Below, piece by piece: positions 22,711-35,310 of a stretch of 64,000 nucleotides of DNA. The DNA is from Taudactylus pleione (taxonomy: Eukaryota > Chordata > Amphibia > Anura > Myobatrachidae), in contig JAUIMM010000572.1 of the NCBI GenBank assembly GCA_031769625.1, positions 8,529,001-8,593,000 of the forward strand, given 5' to 3'. The position numbers and the translations under genes were made by a program. Under the pieces are notes generated by a model. It saw only the letters and a program-made list of their open reading frames with translations. It was not told the DNA's origin and ran no database searches. Positions within the stretch are counted from its first letter, which is position 1, and every line of letters starts with the position of its first letter.

Positions 22711-23215
22711 CATGCGCTATTAGACGTGTTATAAATAAAGCGTGAGTGACATGTGACTCAGTATCACAGAGCATCTTTCCATGCGACTTTTGCCCTTAAA
22801 ATGTGCCTTTATTTGCAAAGCGATGCGAATAGGTCGCAAAAGCAGCTTATCCTGATCAAAATGATGTTTGGCATGTCTTTATTCTGTGTGGGTGACTGCG
22901 GCTGTATCTGCATGCCAAATGCAACTTTATAGTGTCACAGCCACTGACACTGTGACGTAGCATTTTGCATGTAGATATATCCAGTCGCACACAGAACATA
23001 GGCATGCCACATGTCATTTTAATAAGCTGCTTCTACATCCTATTTTGCATCGCTTTGCAAATAAGACACATTTTAAGGGGAAAGCTGCACGAAAAGATGC
23101 TCAGTTCTGTCGTGTCGTGCCACGGTATAACTCTATTAGAAGGGCTTTTTAATGCACAGGGAAGCTAGGTGTATGTGAACACATCTTTAGATTACCCATA
23201 TATATAGATTGTTAT

Positions 23216-23218
<3 letters not shown>

Positions 23219-23263
<45 letters not shown>

Positions 23264-23282
23264 GTAGATAGATAGATAGATA
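23219..23282 (+). repeat. (GATA)n tract, unit 5
   Basis: About 16 tetramers ending GATAAGCATAC rather than GATAGGCAGAC. Confidence 0.95.
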
Positions 23283-23352
23283 AGCATACTCTAGTTCTTT
23301 GGTACTTATGACTCGTCTTTTCCTGTGTTTCTAATTACCATGCCTTGCGTTG

Positions 23353-23864
23353 CATGTGTTGTTAGTTGTGTGAGCATGTGGTAGGGAATGTAGACTGTAA
23401 GCTCCACTGGGGCAGGGACTAAAGTGAATGGCCAAATATTCTCATGTTTTGTAAGTTGTGTGAGCATGTGGTAGGGAATGTAGACTGTAAGCTCCACTGG
23501 GGCAGGGACTAAAGTGAATGGCCAAATATTCTCATGTGTGTTAGTTGTGTGAGCATGTGGTAGGGAATGTAGACTGTAAGCTTCACTGGGGCAGGGACTA
23601 AAGTGAATGGCCTAATATTCTCATGTGTTGTAAGTTGTGTGAGCATGTGGTAGGGAATGTAGACTGTAAGCTCCACTGGGGCAGGGACTAAAGTGAATGG
23701 CCAAATATACTCATGTGTTGTTAGTTGTGTGAGCATGTGGTAGGGAATGTAGACTGTAAGCTCCACTGGGGCAGGGACTAAAGTGAATGGCTAAATATTC
23801 TCTGTAAAGCGCTGCAGAATTTATGTGCGCTATATAAAAAACTGGTAATAAATAATAATTAATT
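23353..23864 (+). repeat. 90-base minisatellite, unit 5
   Basis: Five monomers and a closing tail with GCAGAATTTATG, the state found in units 8-16. Confidence 0.9.
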
Positions 23865-24395
23865 AGATACAGATGCGTCCACATACATCTATCCTCCATG
23901 TGCTTTGAGATGTGTTAAAAATAATGGGTGAGTACATTGTGACTCTGTAGCACAGAGCATCTTTCCAGATGACTTTTTCCATTAAAATGTGTCTTATTTG
24001 CAAAGCGATGCGAATAGGACGCAAATGCAGCTTATACTGAATAAAATGATATACGGAATGCCTACTGTATAATCTGTGTGCGACTGAGCTGTATCTGCAT
24101 GCGATATGCAACTTTACAGTATCACAGCCGCTGACAGTGTAACGTAGCATTTTGCATACAGATATAGCCACAGTCGCACATAGAACATACTGTAGGCTTG
24201 CCGCATATCATTTTATTCAGCATAAGCTGCTTGTCCGTCCTATTTGCATCACTTTGCGTATAAAATGCAGTTTATGGGATAACGTTTTCACAAAAAGATG
24301 CTCTGCTGTACCGATTCGTGCCACGGTGTAACGCATCTACAAGGGCTGTTTAACGCGCAGGGAGGCTGGGTGTATGTGAACACATCTGTAGATTG
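23865..24395. mobile_element. foldback element alpha, unit 6
   Basis: Right-array version (CCAGATGACTTTTTCC, GCATGCGATATG). The central stem is weakened by CAGTATCAC and TGACAGTGT. Confidence 0.8.
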
Positions 24396-24548
24396 CCCAT
24401 ATATAGATAGGTATAGAAATAGATAGTTAGGTAGCTAGGTATAGTGCAAATTATCCTTGCCATCAAGGACAGGCCCAACTTAGATATATTTGCATGTATA
24501 GTGTATAGCAAGAACATGTTATCGCGCCTCTCAATCTTTGTTTTCTAG

Positions 24549-24691
24549 GTGGGCCTTTTCCATGAATCAAAATGTGAGGTCAACATCTAAGCAAACTACA
24601 TCGCTGGACTTTTGCGAGGTCTCCTTGATTCCAGATTTCTACTCATGGCAACGATCAAAGATGAACCAACGGAAGAGGAGACCCATGACAG
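24549..24691 (+). other. exon-like segment, unit 6
   Basis: Frame open. Identical to units 7 and 8 and taken here as the reference version. Confidence 0.4.
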
Positions 24692-25162
24692 GTAATTAAT
24701 GATTATTAATTACCGATAATTCTCAGGCTAGACTGTTTCTAGTCCTGCAGAGGCACGATGATATGTTCCTGCTATACATTGATACTTACAAAAATGTCTA
24801 TTTGCTATGGACTCTTCTACTTATGCAACACTGTGATTTGGTAGTGTCAGATACACTGTAATTCTGTTTATCTCAGGGTGCAGTATATCTCAGCTGTTCA
24901 CTCTCCCTGTTTTACTCCATAAATCATGCTTTTTAGTCAAAATCCCAAACAGCATTACACTCACCTTTCCCAACCAAGAATCTTTGGGGTGGTTTTTCAA
25001 ACACCTGGGCTTAATGTTGGGAAAATGTGAATCTTTTGATTAGAAGGTTTGCCTCCAATGTCTAATATTTCAAGATAGATCATAGATAGATAGGTAGCTC
25101 GATCATTGATAGATAGACGCTCGTTAGATACAGATGTGTCCACATATATCTGTCCTCCATGC

Positions 25163-26182
25163 TGTCACGTTTAGCGTCCTGGACTCCCCTACTGAGGGGC
25201 TGGAAGTTGTGGTCCCAGGTCAATGATGGAGTCAGGAGCGAGGGGCCTGGATGTTCAGTCTTCTCGTCCTCAAGCATCGGATGTTGGCGAGACCTGACCG
25301 AGGGTGCGGAGTACTACCTGCCGGGAGGTGTTAACCAGTGACCCCTCCAAGAAGGATATGGGTTTCAGCTGCAGCCGGCAAGCAGGTCGCGGCCCCCAGA
25401 TCAGGGATCTGATGCGAGTGGGAATAGAGAAAGACACACCGCTTTAGCCCACTGGAAATATAATCTCTGTACCACTAGTACAGAGAAGCACAATAGAGAT
25501 GTTTCCTGAAGAGGTGCTGAGGCAGAGCAGAGGGAGAGAATCCACTGAGGAGTAGGTTGTGCAGCTAGTACTGCAAGGAAGTGAGGATATGCTGCAGTCA
25601 CTGAAGGAGAGTGGTGATAGCACCAGTTTGGATGACGTGATGTCTGCACACTGATGCTCGAGGATATGACACTGGTAAATAGCAAACGGGCAAGGATGTA
25701 CTATCACACTGCTGCACAAGGATATGGCACTTTGTAAATAATCACTAGGACTCAGTACATAGGAGATGTACAGAGCATATACTGGAAATACCACTGGGAA
25801 GAGTCTCTGGAAGATTGCATGTGAAGCCTGGACGAAGCAAACAGCAACCATCTGGGAATAACAAAGTTGCTCAGGCAATTTCCTGTTCACCTGGAGTCCT
25901 GTTTATACCCCCAGGCAGCTGTCCATTGGATAAGCAAGTCAGCTGAGAACTGACACAGCTACCACTGGATAAGGATCCATCAGGTGATTCAGCCAAGATG
26001 GCTGCGCCCATGACCATCGCCGCAGGAACTTCAATATGGAGGATTGTGTGACAGTCACCTGGGCCCCGGGGAGAATACTCAGCAAGTCACCTACCGCTGC
26101 ACCTGACGTCTCACTACTCTCGCTAATGAGGGGAAGCCGGCGCTACGGTAAATAACAGCCGATCCCAGGCAGGATCCTGACA
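25163..26182 (-). mobile_element. solo LTR inside beta, unit 6
   Basis: 1020 bases. The right target duplication has decayed to CTTGC. CCAAT (25925-25929), TATAAA (25902-25907) and YY1-like AAGATGGCTGC (25995-26005) are intact. Beta spans 25126-26663. Confidence 0.85.
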
Positions 26183-26679
26183 CTTGCGCTATTAGACGTG
26201 ATATAAATAACGCGTGAGCGCCATGCGACTCAGTATCACAGAGCATCTTTCCATGCGACTTTTGCCCTTAAAATGTGCCTTTATTTGCAAAGTGATGCGT
26301 ATAGGTCGCAAAAGCAGCTTATCCTGATCAAAATGATGTTTGGCATGGCTTTATTCTGTGTGGGTGACTGTGGCTGTATCTGCATGCAAAATGCAACTTT
26401 ATAGTGTCACAGCCACTGACACTGTGACGTAGCATTTTGCATGTAGATATATCCAGTCGCACACAGAACATAGGCATGCCACATATTTTAATAAGCTGCT
26501 TGTACATCCTATTTTGTATCGCTTTGCAAATAAGACACATTTTAAGGGGAAAGCTGCATGAAAAGATGCTCAGTTCTGTCGTGTCGTGCCACGGTATAAC
26601 TCTACTAGAAGGGCTTTTTAATGCACAGGGAAGCTAGGTGTATGTGAACACGTCTTTAGATTACCCATATATAGATTGT

Positions 26680-26681
<2 letters not shown>

Positions 26682-26738
<57 letters not shown>
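26682..26738 (+). repeat. (GATA)n tract, unit 6
   Basis: About 14 uninterrupted tetramers. Confidence 0.95.
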
Positions 26739-26807
26739 GCAGACTCTAGTTCTTTGGTACTTATGACTCGTCTTTTGCTGTGTTTCTAATTATCATGCCT
26801 TGCATTG

Positions 26808-27414
26808 CATATGTTGTTAGTTGTGTGAGCATGTGGTAGGGAATGTAGACTGTAAGCTCCACTGGGGCAGGGACTAAAGTGAATGGCCAAATATTCTCAT
26901 GTTTTGTAAGTTGTGTGAGCATGTGGTAGGGAATGTAGACTGTAAGCTTCACTGGGGCAGGGACTAAAGTGAATGGTCAAATATTCTCATGTGTTGTAAG
27001 TTGTGTGAGCATGTGTTAGGGAATGTAGACTGTAAGCTCTACTGGGGCAGGGATTAAAGTGAATGGCCAAATATTCTCATGTGTTGTTAGTTGTGTGAGC
27101 ATGTGGTAGGGAATGTAGAACTGTAAGCTCCACTGGGGCAGGGACTAAAGTGAATGGCCAAATATTCTCATGTGTTGTAAGTTGTGTGAGCATGTGGTAG
27201 GGAATGTAGACTGTAAGCTCCACTGGGGCAGGGTTTAAAGTGAATTGCCAAATATTCTCATGTGTTGTTAGTTGTGTGAGCAGGTGGTAGGGAATGTAGA
27301 CTGTAAGCTCCACTGGGGCAGGGACTTAAGTGAATGGCCAAATATTATCTGTAAAGCGCTGCAGAATATATGTGCGCTATATAAAAAACTGGTAATAAAT
27401 AATAATAAATAATT
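26808..27414 (+). repeat. 90-base minisatellite, unit 6
   Basis: Six monomers and a tail. One extra A (TAGAACTG) shifts the usual 30-codon frame. Confidence 0.9.
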
Positions 27415-27945
27415 AGATACAGATGCGTCCACATACATCTATCCTCGATGTGCTTTGAGATGTGTTAAAGATAATGGGTGAGTACAATGTGACTCTGTAG
27501 CACAGAGCATCTTTCCAGATTACTTTTTCCATTAAAATGTGTCTTATTTGCAAAGCGATGCGAATAGGACGCAAATGCAGGTTATATTGAATAAAATGAT
27601 ATACGGCATGCCTACTGTATAATCTGTGTGCGACTGAGCTGTATCTGCATGAGATATGCAACTTTACAGTGTCACAGCCGCTGACACTGTAACGTAGCAT
27701 TTTGCATACAGATATAGCCACAGTCGCACACAGAACATACTGTAGGCTTGCCGCATATCATTTTAATCAGCATAAGCTGCTTGTCCGTCCTATTTGCATC
27801 ACTTTACGTATAAAATGCAGTTTATGGGAAAACGTTTTCACAAAAAGATGCTCTGCTTTACCGATTCGTGCCACGGTGTAACGCATCTACAAGAGCTGTT
27901 TAACGCGCAGGGAGGCTGGGTGTATGTGAACACATTTGTAGATTG
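27415..27945. mobile_element. foldback element alpha, unit 7
   Basis: Full-length. Private-to-pair CATCTATCCTCGATG and CACATTTGTAGATT, shared with unit 8. Confidence 0.8.
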
Positions 27946-28098
27946 CCCATATATAGATAGGTGTAGAAATAGAAAGTTAGGTAGCTAGGTATAGTGCAAA
28001 TTCACCTTGCCAACAAGGACAGGCCCAACTTAGATATATTTGCATGTATAGTGTATAGCAAGAACATGTTATCGCGCCTCTCAATCTTTGTTTTCTAG

Positions 28099-28241
28099 GT
28101 GGGCCTTTTCCATGAATCAAAATGTGAGGTCAACATCTAAGCAAACTACATCGCTGGACTTTTGCGAGGTCTCCTTGATTCCAGATTTCTACTCATGGCA
28201 ACGATCAAAGATGAACCAACGGAAGAGGAGACCCATGACAG
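28099..28241 (+). other. exon-like segment, unit 7
   Basis: Reference version, frame open. Confidence 0.4.
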
Positions 28242-28712
28242 GTAATTAATGATTATTAATTACCGATAATTCTCAGGCTAGACTGTTTCTAGTCCTGCAG
28301 AGGTACGATGATATGTTCCTGCTATACATTGATACTTACAAAAATGTCTTTTTGCTATGGACTCTTCTACTTATGCGACACTGTGAATTGGTAGTGTCAG
28401 ATACACCGTAATTCTGTTTATCTCAGGGTGCAGTATATCTCAGCTGTTCACTCTCCCTGTTTTACTCCATAAATCATGCTTTTTAGTCAAAATCCCAAAC
28501 AGCATTACACTCACCTTTCCCAACCAAGAATCTTTGGGGTGGTTTTTCAAACACCTGGGCTTAATGTTGGGAAAATGTGAATTTTTTGATTAGAAGGCTT
28601 GCCTCCAATGTCTAATATTTCAAGATAGATCATAGATAGATAGGTAGCTCGATCATTGATAGATAGACGCTCGTTAGATACAGATGTGTCCACATATATC
28701 TGTCCTCCATGC

Positions 28713-29732
28713 TGTCACGTTTAGCGTCCTGGACTCCCCTACTGAGGGGCTGGAAGTTGTGGTCCCAGGTCAATGATGGAGTCAGGAGCGAGGGGCCTGG
28801 ATGTTCAGTCTTCTCGTCCTCAAGCATCGGATGTTGGCGAGACCTGACCGAGGGTGCGGAGTACTACCTGCCGGGAGGTGTTAACCAGTGACCCCTCCAA
28901 GAAGGATATGGGTTTCAGCTGCAGCCGGCAAGCAGGTCGCGGCCCCCAGATCAGGGATCTGATGCGAGTGGGAATAGAGAAAGACACACCGCTTTAGCCC
29001 ACTGGAAATATAATCTCTGTACCACTAGTACAGAGAAGCACAATAGAGATGTTTCCTGAAGAGGTGCTGAGGCAGAGCAGAGGGAGAGAATCCACTGAGG
29101 AGTAGGTTGTGCAGCTAGTACTGCAAGGAAGTGAGGATATGCTGCAGTCACTGAAGGAGAGTGGTGATAGCACCAGTTTGGATGACGTGATGTCTGCACA
29201 CTGATGCTCGAGGATATGACACTGGTAAATAGCAAACGGGCAAGGATGTACTATCACACTGCTGCACAAGGATATGGCACTTTGTAAATAATCACTAGCA
29301 CTCAGTACATAGGAGATGTACAGAGCATATACTGGAAATACCACTGGGAAGAGTCTCTGGAAGATTGCATGTGAAGCCTGGACGAAGCAAACAGCAACCA
29401 TCTGGGAATAACAAAGTTGCTCAGGCAATTTCCTGTTCACCTGGAGTCCTGTTTATACCCCCAGGCAGCTGTCCATTGGATAAGCAAGTCAGCTGAGAAC
29501 TGACACAGCTACCACTGGATAAGGATCCATCAGGTGATTCAGCCAAGATGGCTGCGCCCATGACCATCGCCGCAGGAACTTCAATATGGAGGATTGTGTG
29601 ACAGTCACCTGGGCCCCGGGGAGAATACTCAGCAAGTCACCTACCGCTGCACCTGACGTCTCACTACTCTCGCTAATGAGGGGAAGCCGGCGCTACGGTA
29701 AATAACAGCCGATCCCAGGCAGGATCCTGACA
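28713..29732 (-). mobile_element. solo LTR inside beta, unit 7
   Basis: 1020 bases, near-identical to unit 6. Beta spans 28676-30213. Confidence 0.85.
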
Positions 29733-30229
29733 CTTGCGCTATTAGACGTGATATAAATAACGCGTGAGCGCCATGCGACTCAGTATCACAGAGCATCTTT
29801 CCATGCGACTTTTGCCCTTAAAATGTGCCTTTATTTGCAAAGTGATGCGTATAGGTCGCAAAAGCAGCTTATCCTGATCAAAATGATGTTTGGCATGGCT
29901 TTATTCTGTGTGGGTGACTGTGGCTGTATCTGCATGCAAAATGCAACTTTATAGTGTCACAGCCACTGACACTGTGACGTAGCATTTTGCATGTAGATAT
30001 ATCCAGTCGCACACAGAACATAGGCATGCCACATATTTTAATAAGCTGCTTGTACATCCTATTTTGTATCGCTTTGCAAATAAGACACATTTTAAGGGGA
30101 AAGCTGCATGAAAAGATGCTCAGTTCTGTCGTGTCGTGCCACGGTATAACTCTACTAGAAGGGCTTTTTAATGCACAGGGAAGCTAGGTGTATGTGAACA
30201 CGTCTTTAGATTACCCATATATAGATTGT

Positions 30230-30231
<2 letters not shown>

Positions 30232-30300
<69 letters not shown>
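30232..30300 (+). repeat. (GATA)n tract, unit 7
   Basis: About 17 tetramers, 12 bases longer than the otherwise matching tract of unit 6. Confidence 0.95.
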
Positions 30301-30369
30301 GCAGACTCTAGTTCTTTGGTACTTATGACTCGTCTTTTGCTGTGTTTCTAATTATCATGCCTTGCATTG

Positions 30370-30976
30370 CATATGTTGTTAGTTGTGTGAGCATGTGGTA
30401 GGGAATGTAGACTGTAAGCTCCACTGGGGCAGGGACTAAAGTGAATGGCCAAATATTCTCATGTTTTGTAAGTTGTGTGAGCATGTGGTAGGGAATGTAG
30501 ACTGTAAGCTTCACTGGGGCAGGGACTAAAGTGAATGGTCAAATATTCTCATGTGTTGTAAGTTGTGTGAGCATGTGTTAGGGAATGTAGACTGTAAGCT
30601 CTACTGGGGCAGGGATTAAAGTGAATGGCCAAATATTCTCATGTGTTGTTAGTTGTGTGAGCATGTGGTAGGGAATGTAGAACTGTAAGCTCCACTGGGG
30701 CAGGGACTAAAGTGAATGGCCAAATATTCTCATGTGTTGTAAGTTGTGTGAGCATGTGGTAGGGAATGTAGACTGTAAGCTCCACTGGGGCAGGGTTTAA
30801 AGTGAATTGCCAAATATTCTCATGTGTTGTTAGTTGTGTGAGCAGGTGGTAGGGAATGTAGACTGTAAGCTCCACTGGGGCAGGGACTTAAGTGAATGGC
30901 CAAATATTATCTGTAAAGCGCTGCAGAATATATGTGCGCTATATAAAAAACTGGTAATAAATAATAATAAATAATT
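30370..30976 (+). repeat. 90-base minisatellite, unit 7
   Basis: Six monomers and a tail, with the same one-base insertion (TAGAACTG) as unit 6. Confidence 0.9.
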
Positions 30977-31507
30977 AGATACAGATGCGTCCACATACAT
31001 CTATCCTCGATGTGCTTTGAGATGTGTTAAAGATAATGGGTGAGTACAATGTGACTCTGTAGCACAGAGCATCTTTCCAGATTACTTTTTCCATTAAAAT
31101 GTGTCTTATTTGCAAAGCGATGCGAATAGGACGCAAATGCAGGTTATATTGAATAAAATGATATACGGCATGCCTACTGTATAATCTGTGTGCGACTGAG
31201 CTGTATCTGCATGAGATATGCAACTTTACAGTGTCACAGCCGCTGACACTGTAACGTAGCATTTTGCATACAGATATAGCCACAGTCGCACACAGAACAT
31301 ACTGTAGGCTTGCCGCATATCATTTTAATCAGCATAAGCTGCTTGTCCGTCCTATTTGCATCACTTTACGTATAAAATGCAGTTTATGGGAAAACGTTTT
31401 CACAAAAAGATGCTCTGCTTTACCGATTCGTGCCACGGTGTAACGCATCTACAAGAGCTGTTTAACGCGCAGGGAGGCTGGGTGTATGTGAACACATTTG
31501 TAGATTG
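30977..31507. mobile_element. foldback element alpha, unit 8
   Basis: Matches unit 7 throughout. Confidence 0.8.
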
Positions 31508-31660
31508 CCCATATATAGATAGGTGTAGAAATAGAAAGTTAGGTAGCTAGGTATAGTGCAAATTCACCTTGCCAACAAGGACAGGCCCAACTTAGATATA
31601 TTTGCATGTATAGTGTATAGCAAGAACATGTTATCGCGCCTCTCAATCTTTGTTTTCTAG

Positions 31661-31803
31661 GTGGGCCTTTTCCATGAATCAAAATGTGAGGTCAACATCT
31701 AAGCAAACTACATCGCTGGACTTTTGCGAGGTCTCCTTGATTCCAGATTTCTACTCATGGCAACGATCAAAGATGAACCAACGGAAGAGGAGACCCATGA
31801 CAG
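31661..31803 (+). other. exon-like segment, unit 8
   Basis: Reference version, frame open. Confidence 0.4.
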
Positions 31804-32274
31804 GTAATTAATGATTATTAATTACCGATAATTCTCAGGCTAGACTGTTTCTAGTCCTGCAGAGGTACGATGATATGTTCCTGCTATACATTGATACTTA
31901 CAAAAATGTCTTTTTGCTATGGACTCTTCTACTTATGCGACACTGTGAATTGGTAGTGTCAGATACACCGTAATTCTGTTTATCTCAGGGTGCAGTATAT
32001 CTCAGCTGTTCACTCTCCCTGTTTTACTCCATAAATCATGCTTTTTAGTCAAAATCCCAAACAGCATTACACTCACCTTTCCCAACCAAGAATCTTTGGG
32101 GTGGTTTTTCAAACACCTGGGCTTAATGTTGGGAAAATGTGAATTTTTTGATTAGAAGGCTTGCCTCCAATGTTTAATATTTCAAGATAGATCATAGATA
32201 GATAGGTAGCTCGATCATTGATAGATAGACGCTCGTTAGATACAGATGTGTCCACATATATCTATCCTCCATGC

Positions 32275-33289
32275 TGTCACGTTTAGCGTCCTGGACTCCC
32301 CTACTGAGGGGCTGGAAGTTGTGGTCCCGGGTCAATGATGGAGTCTGGAGCAAGGGGCCTGGATGTTCAGTCTTCTCGTCCACAAGCATCGGATGTTGGC
32401 GAGACCTGACCGAGGGTGCGGAGTCCTACCTCCCGGGAGGTATTCACCAGTGACCCCTCCAAGCAGGATATGGGTTTCAGCTGCACCCAGCAAGCAGGTC
32501 GCGGCCCCCAGGTCAGGGATCTGATGCAAGTGGGAATAGAGAAAGACACACCACTTTGGCCCACTGGAAATATAATCTCTGTACCACTAGTACAGAGAAG
32601 CACAATAGAGATGTTTCCTGAAGAGGTGCTGAGGCAGAGCAGAGGGAGAGAATCCACTGAGGAGTAGGTTGTGCAGCTAGTACTGGAAGGAAGTGAGGAT
32701 ATGCTGCAGTCACTGAAGGAGTGTGGTGATAGCACCAGTTTGGATGACGTGATGTCTGTACACTGATGCCCGAGGATATGACACTGGTAAATAGCAAACG
32801 GGCAAGGATGTACTATCACACTGCTGCACAAGGATATGGCACTTTGTAAATAATCACTAGGACTCAGTACATAGGAGATGTACAGAGCATATACTGGAAA
32901 TACCACTGGGAAGAGTCTCTGGAAGATTGCATGTGAAGCAGGGACGAAGTAAACAGCAACCATCTGGGAATAACGAAGTTGCTCAGGCAATTTCCTGTTC
33001 ACCTGGAGTCCTGTTTATACCCCCAGGCAGCTGTCCATTGGATAAGCAAGTCAGCTGAGAACTGACACAGCTACCACTGGATAAGGATCCATCAGGTGAT
33101 TCAGCCAAGATGGCTGCGCCCATGACCATCGCCGCAGGAACTTCAATATGGAGTGTGACAGTCACCTGGGCCCCGGGGAGAATACTCAGCAAGTCACCTA
33201 CCGCTGCACCTGACGTCTCACTGCTCTCGCTAATGAGGGGAAGCCGGCGCTACGGTAAATAACAGCCGATCCCAGGCAGGATCCTGACA
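32275..33289 (-). mobile_element. solo LTR inside beta, unit 8
   Basis: 1015 bases, type II-like (CCACTTTGGCCC; CATGC intact on the right). A 5-base deletion removes GATTG after AATATGGAG. Beta spans 32238-33770. Confidence 0.85.
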
Positions 33290-33789
33290 CATGCGCTATT
33301 AGACGTGTTAAAAATAACGCGTGAGCGCCATGTGACTCAGTATCACAGAGCATCTTTCCATGCGACTTTTGCCCTTAAAATGTGCCTTTATTTGCAAAGC
33401 GATGCGTATAGGTCGCAAAAGCAGCTTATCCTGATCAAAATGATGTTTGGCATGGCTTTATTCTGTGTGGGTGACTGCGGCTGTATCTGCATGCAAAATG
33501 CAACTTTATAGTGTCACAGCCACTGACACTGTGACGTAGCATTTTGCATGTAGATATATCCAGTCGCACACAGAACATAGGCATGCCACATATTTTAATA
33601 AGCTGCTTGTACATCCTATTTTGCATCGGTTTGCAAATAAGATACATTTTAAGGGGAAAGCTGCACGAAAAGATGCTCAGTTCTGTCGTGTCGTGCCACG
33701 GTATAACTCTACTAGAAGGGCTTTTTAATGCACAGGGAAGCTAGGTGTATGTGAACACATCTTTAGATTACCCATATATAGATTGTTAT

Positions 33790-33792
<3 letters not shown>

Positions 33793-33829
<37 letters not shown>

Positions 33830-33849
33830 GTAGATAGATAGATAGATAG
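33793..33849 (+). repeat. (GATA)n tract, unit 8
   Basis: About 14 tetramers with one GGTA. Confidence 0.95.
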
Positions 33850-33918
33850 GCAGACTCTTGTTCTTTGGTACTTATGACTCGTCTTTTGCTGTGTTTCTAA
33901 TTATCATGCCTTGCATTG

Positions 33919-34430
33919 CATGTGTTGTTAGTTGTGTGAGCATGTGGTAGGGAATGTAGACTGTAAGCTCCACTGGGGCAGGGACTAAAGTGAATGGCCA
34001 AATATTCTCATGTTTTGTAAGTTGTGTGAGCATGTGGTAGGGAATGTAGACTGTAAGCTCCACTGGGGCAGGGACTAAAGTGAATGGCCAAATATTCTCA
34101 TGTGTGTTAGTTGTGTGAGCATGTGGTAGGGAATGTAGACTGTAAGCTTCACTGGGGCAGGGACTAAAGTGAATGGCCAAATATTCTCATGTGTTGTAAG
34201 TTGTGTGAGCATGTGGTAGGGAATGTAGACTGTAAGCTCCACTGGGGCAGGGACTAAAGTGAATGGCCAAATATACTCATGTGTTGTTAGTTGTGTGAGC
34301 ATGTGGTAGGGAATGTAGACTGTAAGCTCCACTGGGGCAGGGACTAAAGTGAATGTCCAAATATTCCCTGTAAAGCGCTGCAGAATTTATGTGCGCTATA
34401 TAAAAAACTGGTAATAAATAATAATTAATT
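33919..34430 (+). repeat. 90-base minisatellite, unit 8
   Basis: Five monomers and a tail (AATATTCCCTGTAAAG). Confidence 0.9.
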
Positions 34431-35010
34431 AGATAAAGAGGCGTCCATATACATCTATCCTCCATGTGCTTTGAGATGTGTTAAAAATAATGGGTGAGTA
34501 CATTGTGACTCTGTAGCACAGAGCATCTTTCCAGATGACTTTTTCCATTAAAATGTGTCTTATTTGCAAAGCGATGCGAATAGGACGCAAATGCAGCTTA
34601 TACTGAATAAAATGATATACGGCATGCCTACTGTATAATCTGTGTGCGACTGAGCTGTATCTGCATGCGATATGCAACTTTACAGTGTCACAGCCGCTGA
34701 CACTGTAACGTAGCATTTTGCATACAGATATAGCCACAGTCGCACACAGAACATACTGTAGGCTTGCCGCATATCATTTTATTCAGCATAAGCTGCTTGT
34801 CCATCCTATTTGCATCACTTTGCGTATAAAATGCAGTTTATGGGATAACGTTTTCACAAAAAGATGCTCTGCTTTACCGATTCGTGCCACGGTGTAACGT
34901 TTTCACAAAAAGATGCTCTGCTGTACCGATTCGTGCCACGGTGTAACGCATCTACAAGGGCTGTTTAACGCGCAGGGAGGCTGGGTGTATGTGAACACAT
35001 CTGTAGATTG
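34431..35010. mobile_element. foldback element alpha, unit 9
   Basis: 580 bases. A 49-base tandem duplication (34847-34944) covers AACGTTTTCACAAAAAGATG through CACGGTGT; the two copies differ as GCTTTACC and GCTGTACC. The left end reads AGATAAAGAGGCG, a private change. Confidence 0.8.
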
Positions 35011-35167
35011 CCCATATATAGATAGGTATAGAAATAGATAGTTAGTTAGGTAGCTAGGTATAGTGCAAATTCACCTTGCCATCAAGGACAGGCCCAACTT
35101 AGATATATTTGCATGTATAGTGTATAGCAAGAACATGTTATCGCGCCTCTCAATCTTTGTTTTCTAG

Positions 35168-35310
35168 GTGGGCCTTTTCCATGAATCAAAATGTGAGGTC
35201 AACATCTAAGCAAACTACATCGCTGGACTTTTGCGAGGGCTCCTTGATTCCAGATTTCTACTCATGGCAACGATCAAAGATGAACCAACGGAAGAGGAGA
35301 CCCATGACAG
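35168..35310 (+). other. exon-like segment, unit 9
   Basis: Frame open. Val-to-Gly (GTC to GGC), the A-type mark. Confidence 0.35.

Larger units (their letters stand above)
19858..23864 (+). repeat. macrosatellite unit 5 (type II)
   Basis: Third unit with the LTR-fragment junction. Its closing tail and the next alpha already have the later-type AATAATTAATTAG end, so the change from left to right array types begins at its right end. Confidence 0.9.
23865..27414 (+). repeat. macrosatellite unit 6 (transitional)
   Basis: First unit of the ~3.5 kb class. Its part from the LTR onward is the source or product of the recent duplication shared with unit 7. Confidence 0.9.
27415..30976 (+). repeat. 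macrosatellite unit 7 (recent duplicate)
   Basis: From its LTR onward it is almost base-for-base the same as unit 6. The differences I saw are one base (CACTAGCACTC for CACTAGGACTC, 29300) and the (GATA)n length. Confidence 0.9.
30977..34430 (+). repeat. macrosatellite unit 8 (transitional)
   Basis: The part before the LTR matches unit 7. The LTR and the rest match the type II lineage, so a recombination boundary lies between about 32160 and 32275. Confidence 0.9.

Noticed and set aside
23950..24320. tRNA or miRNA gene within the foldback element
   Set aside because: No tRNA A and B boxes with cloverleaf pairing were seen. The hairpin arms are long and imperfect, which fits a foldback transposon better than a miRNA precursor; small-RNA data would be needed.
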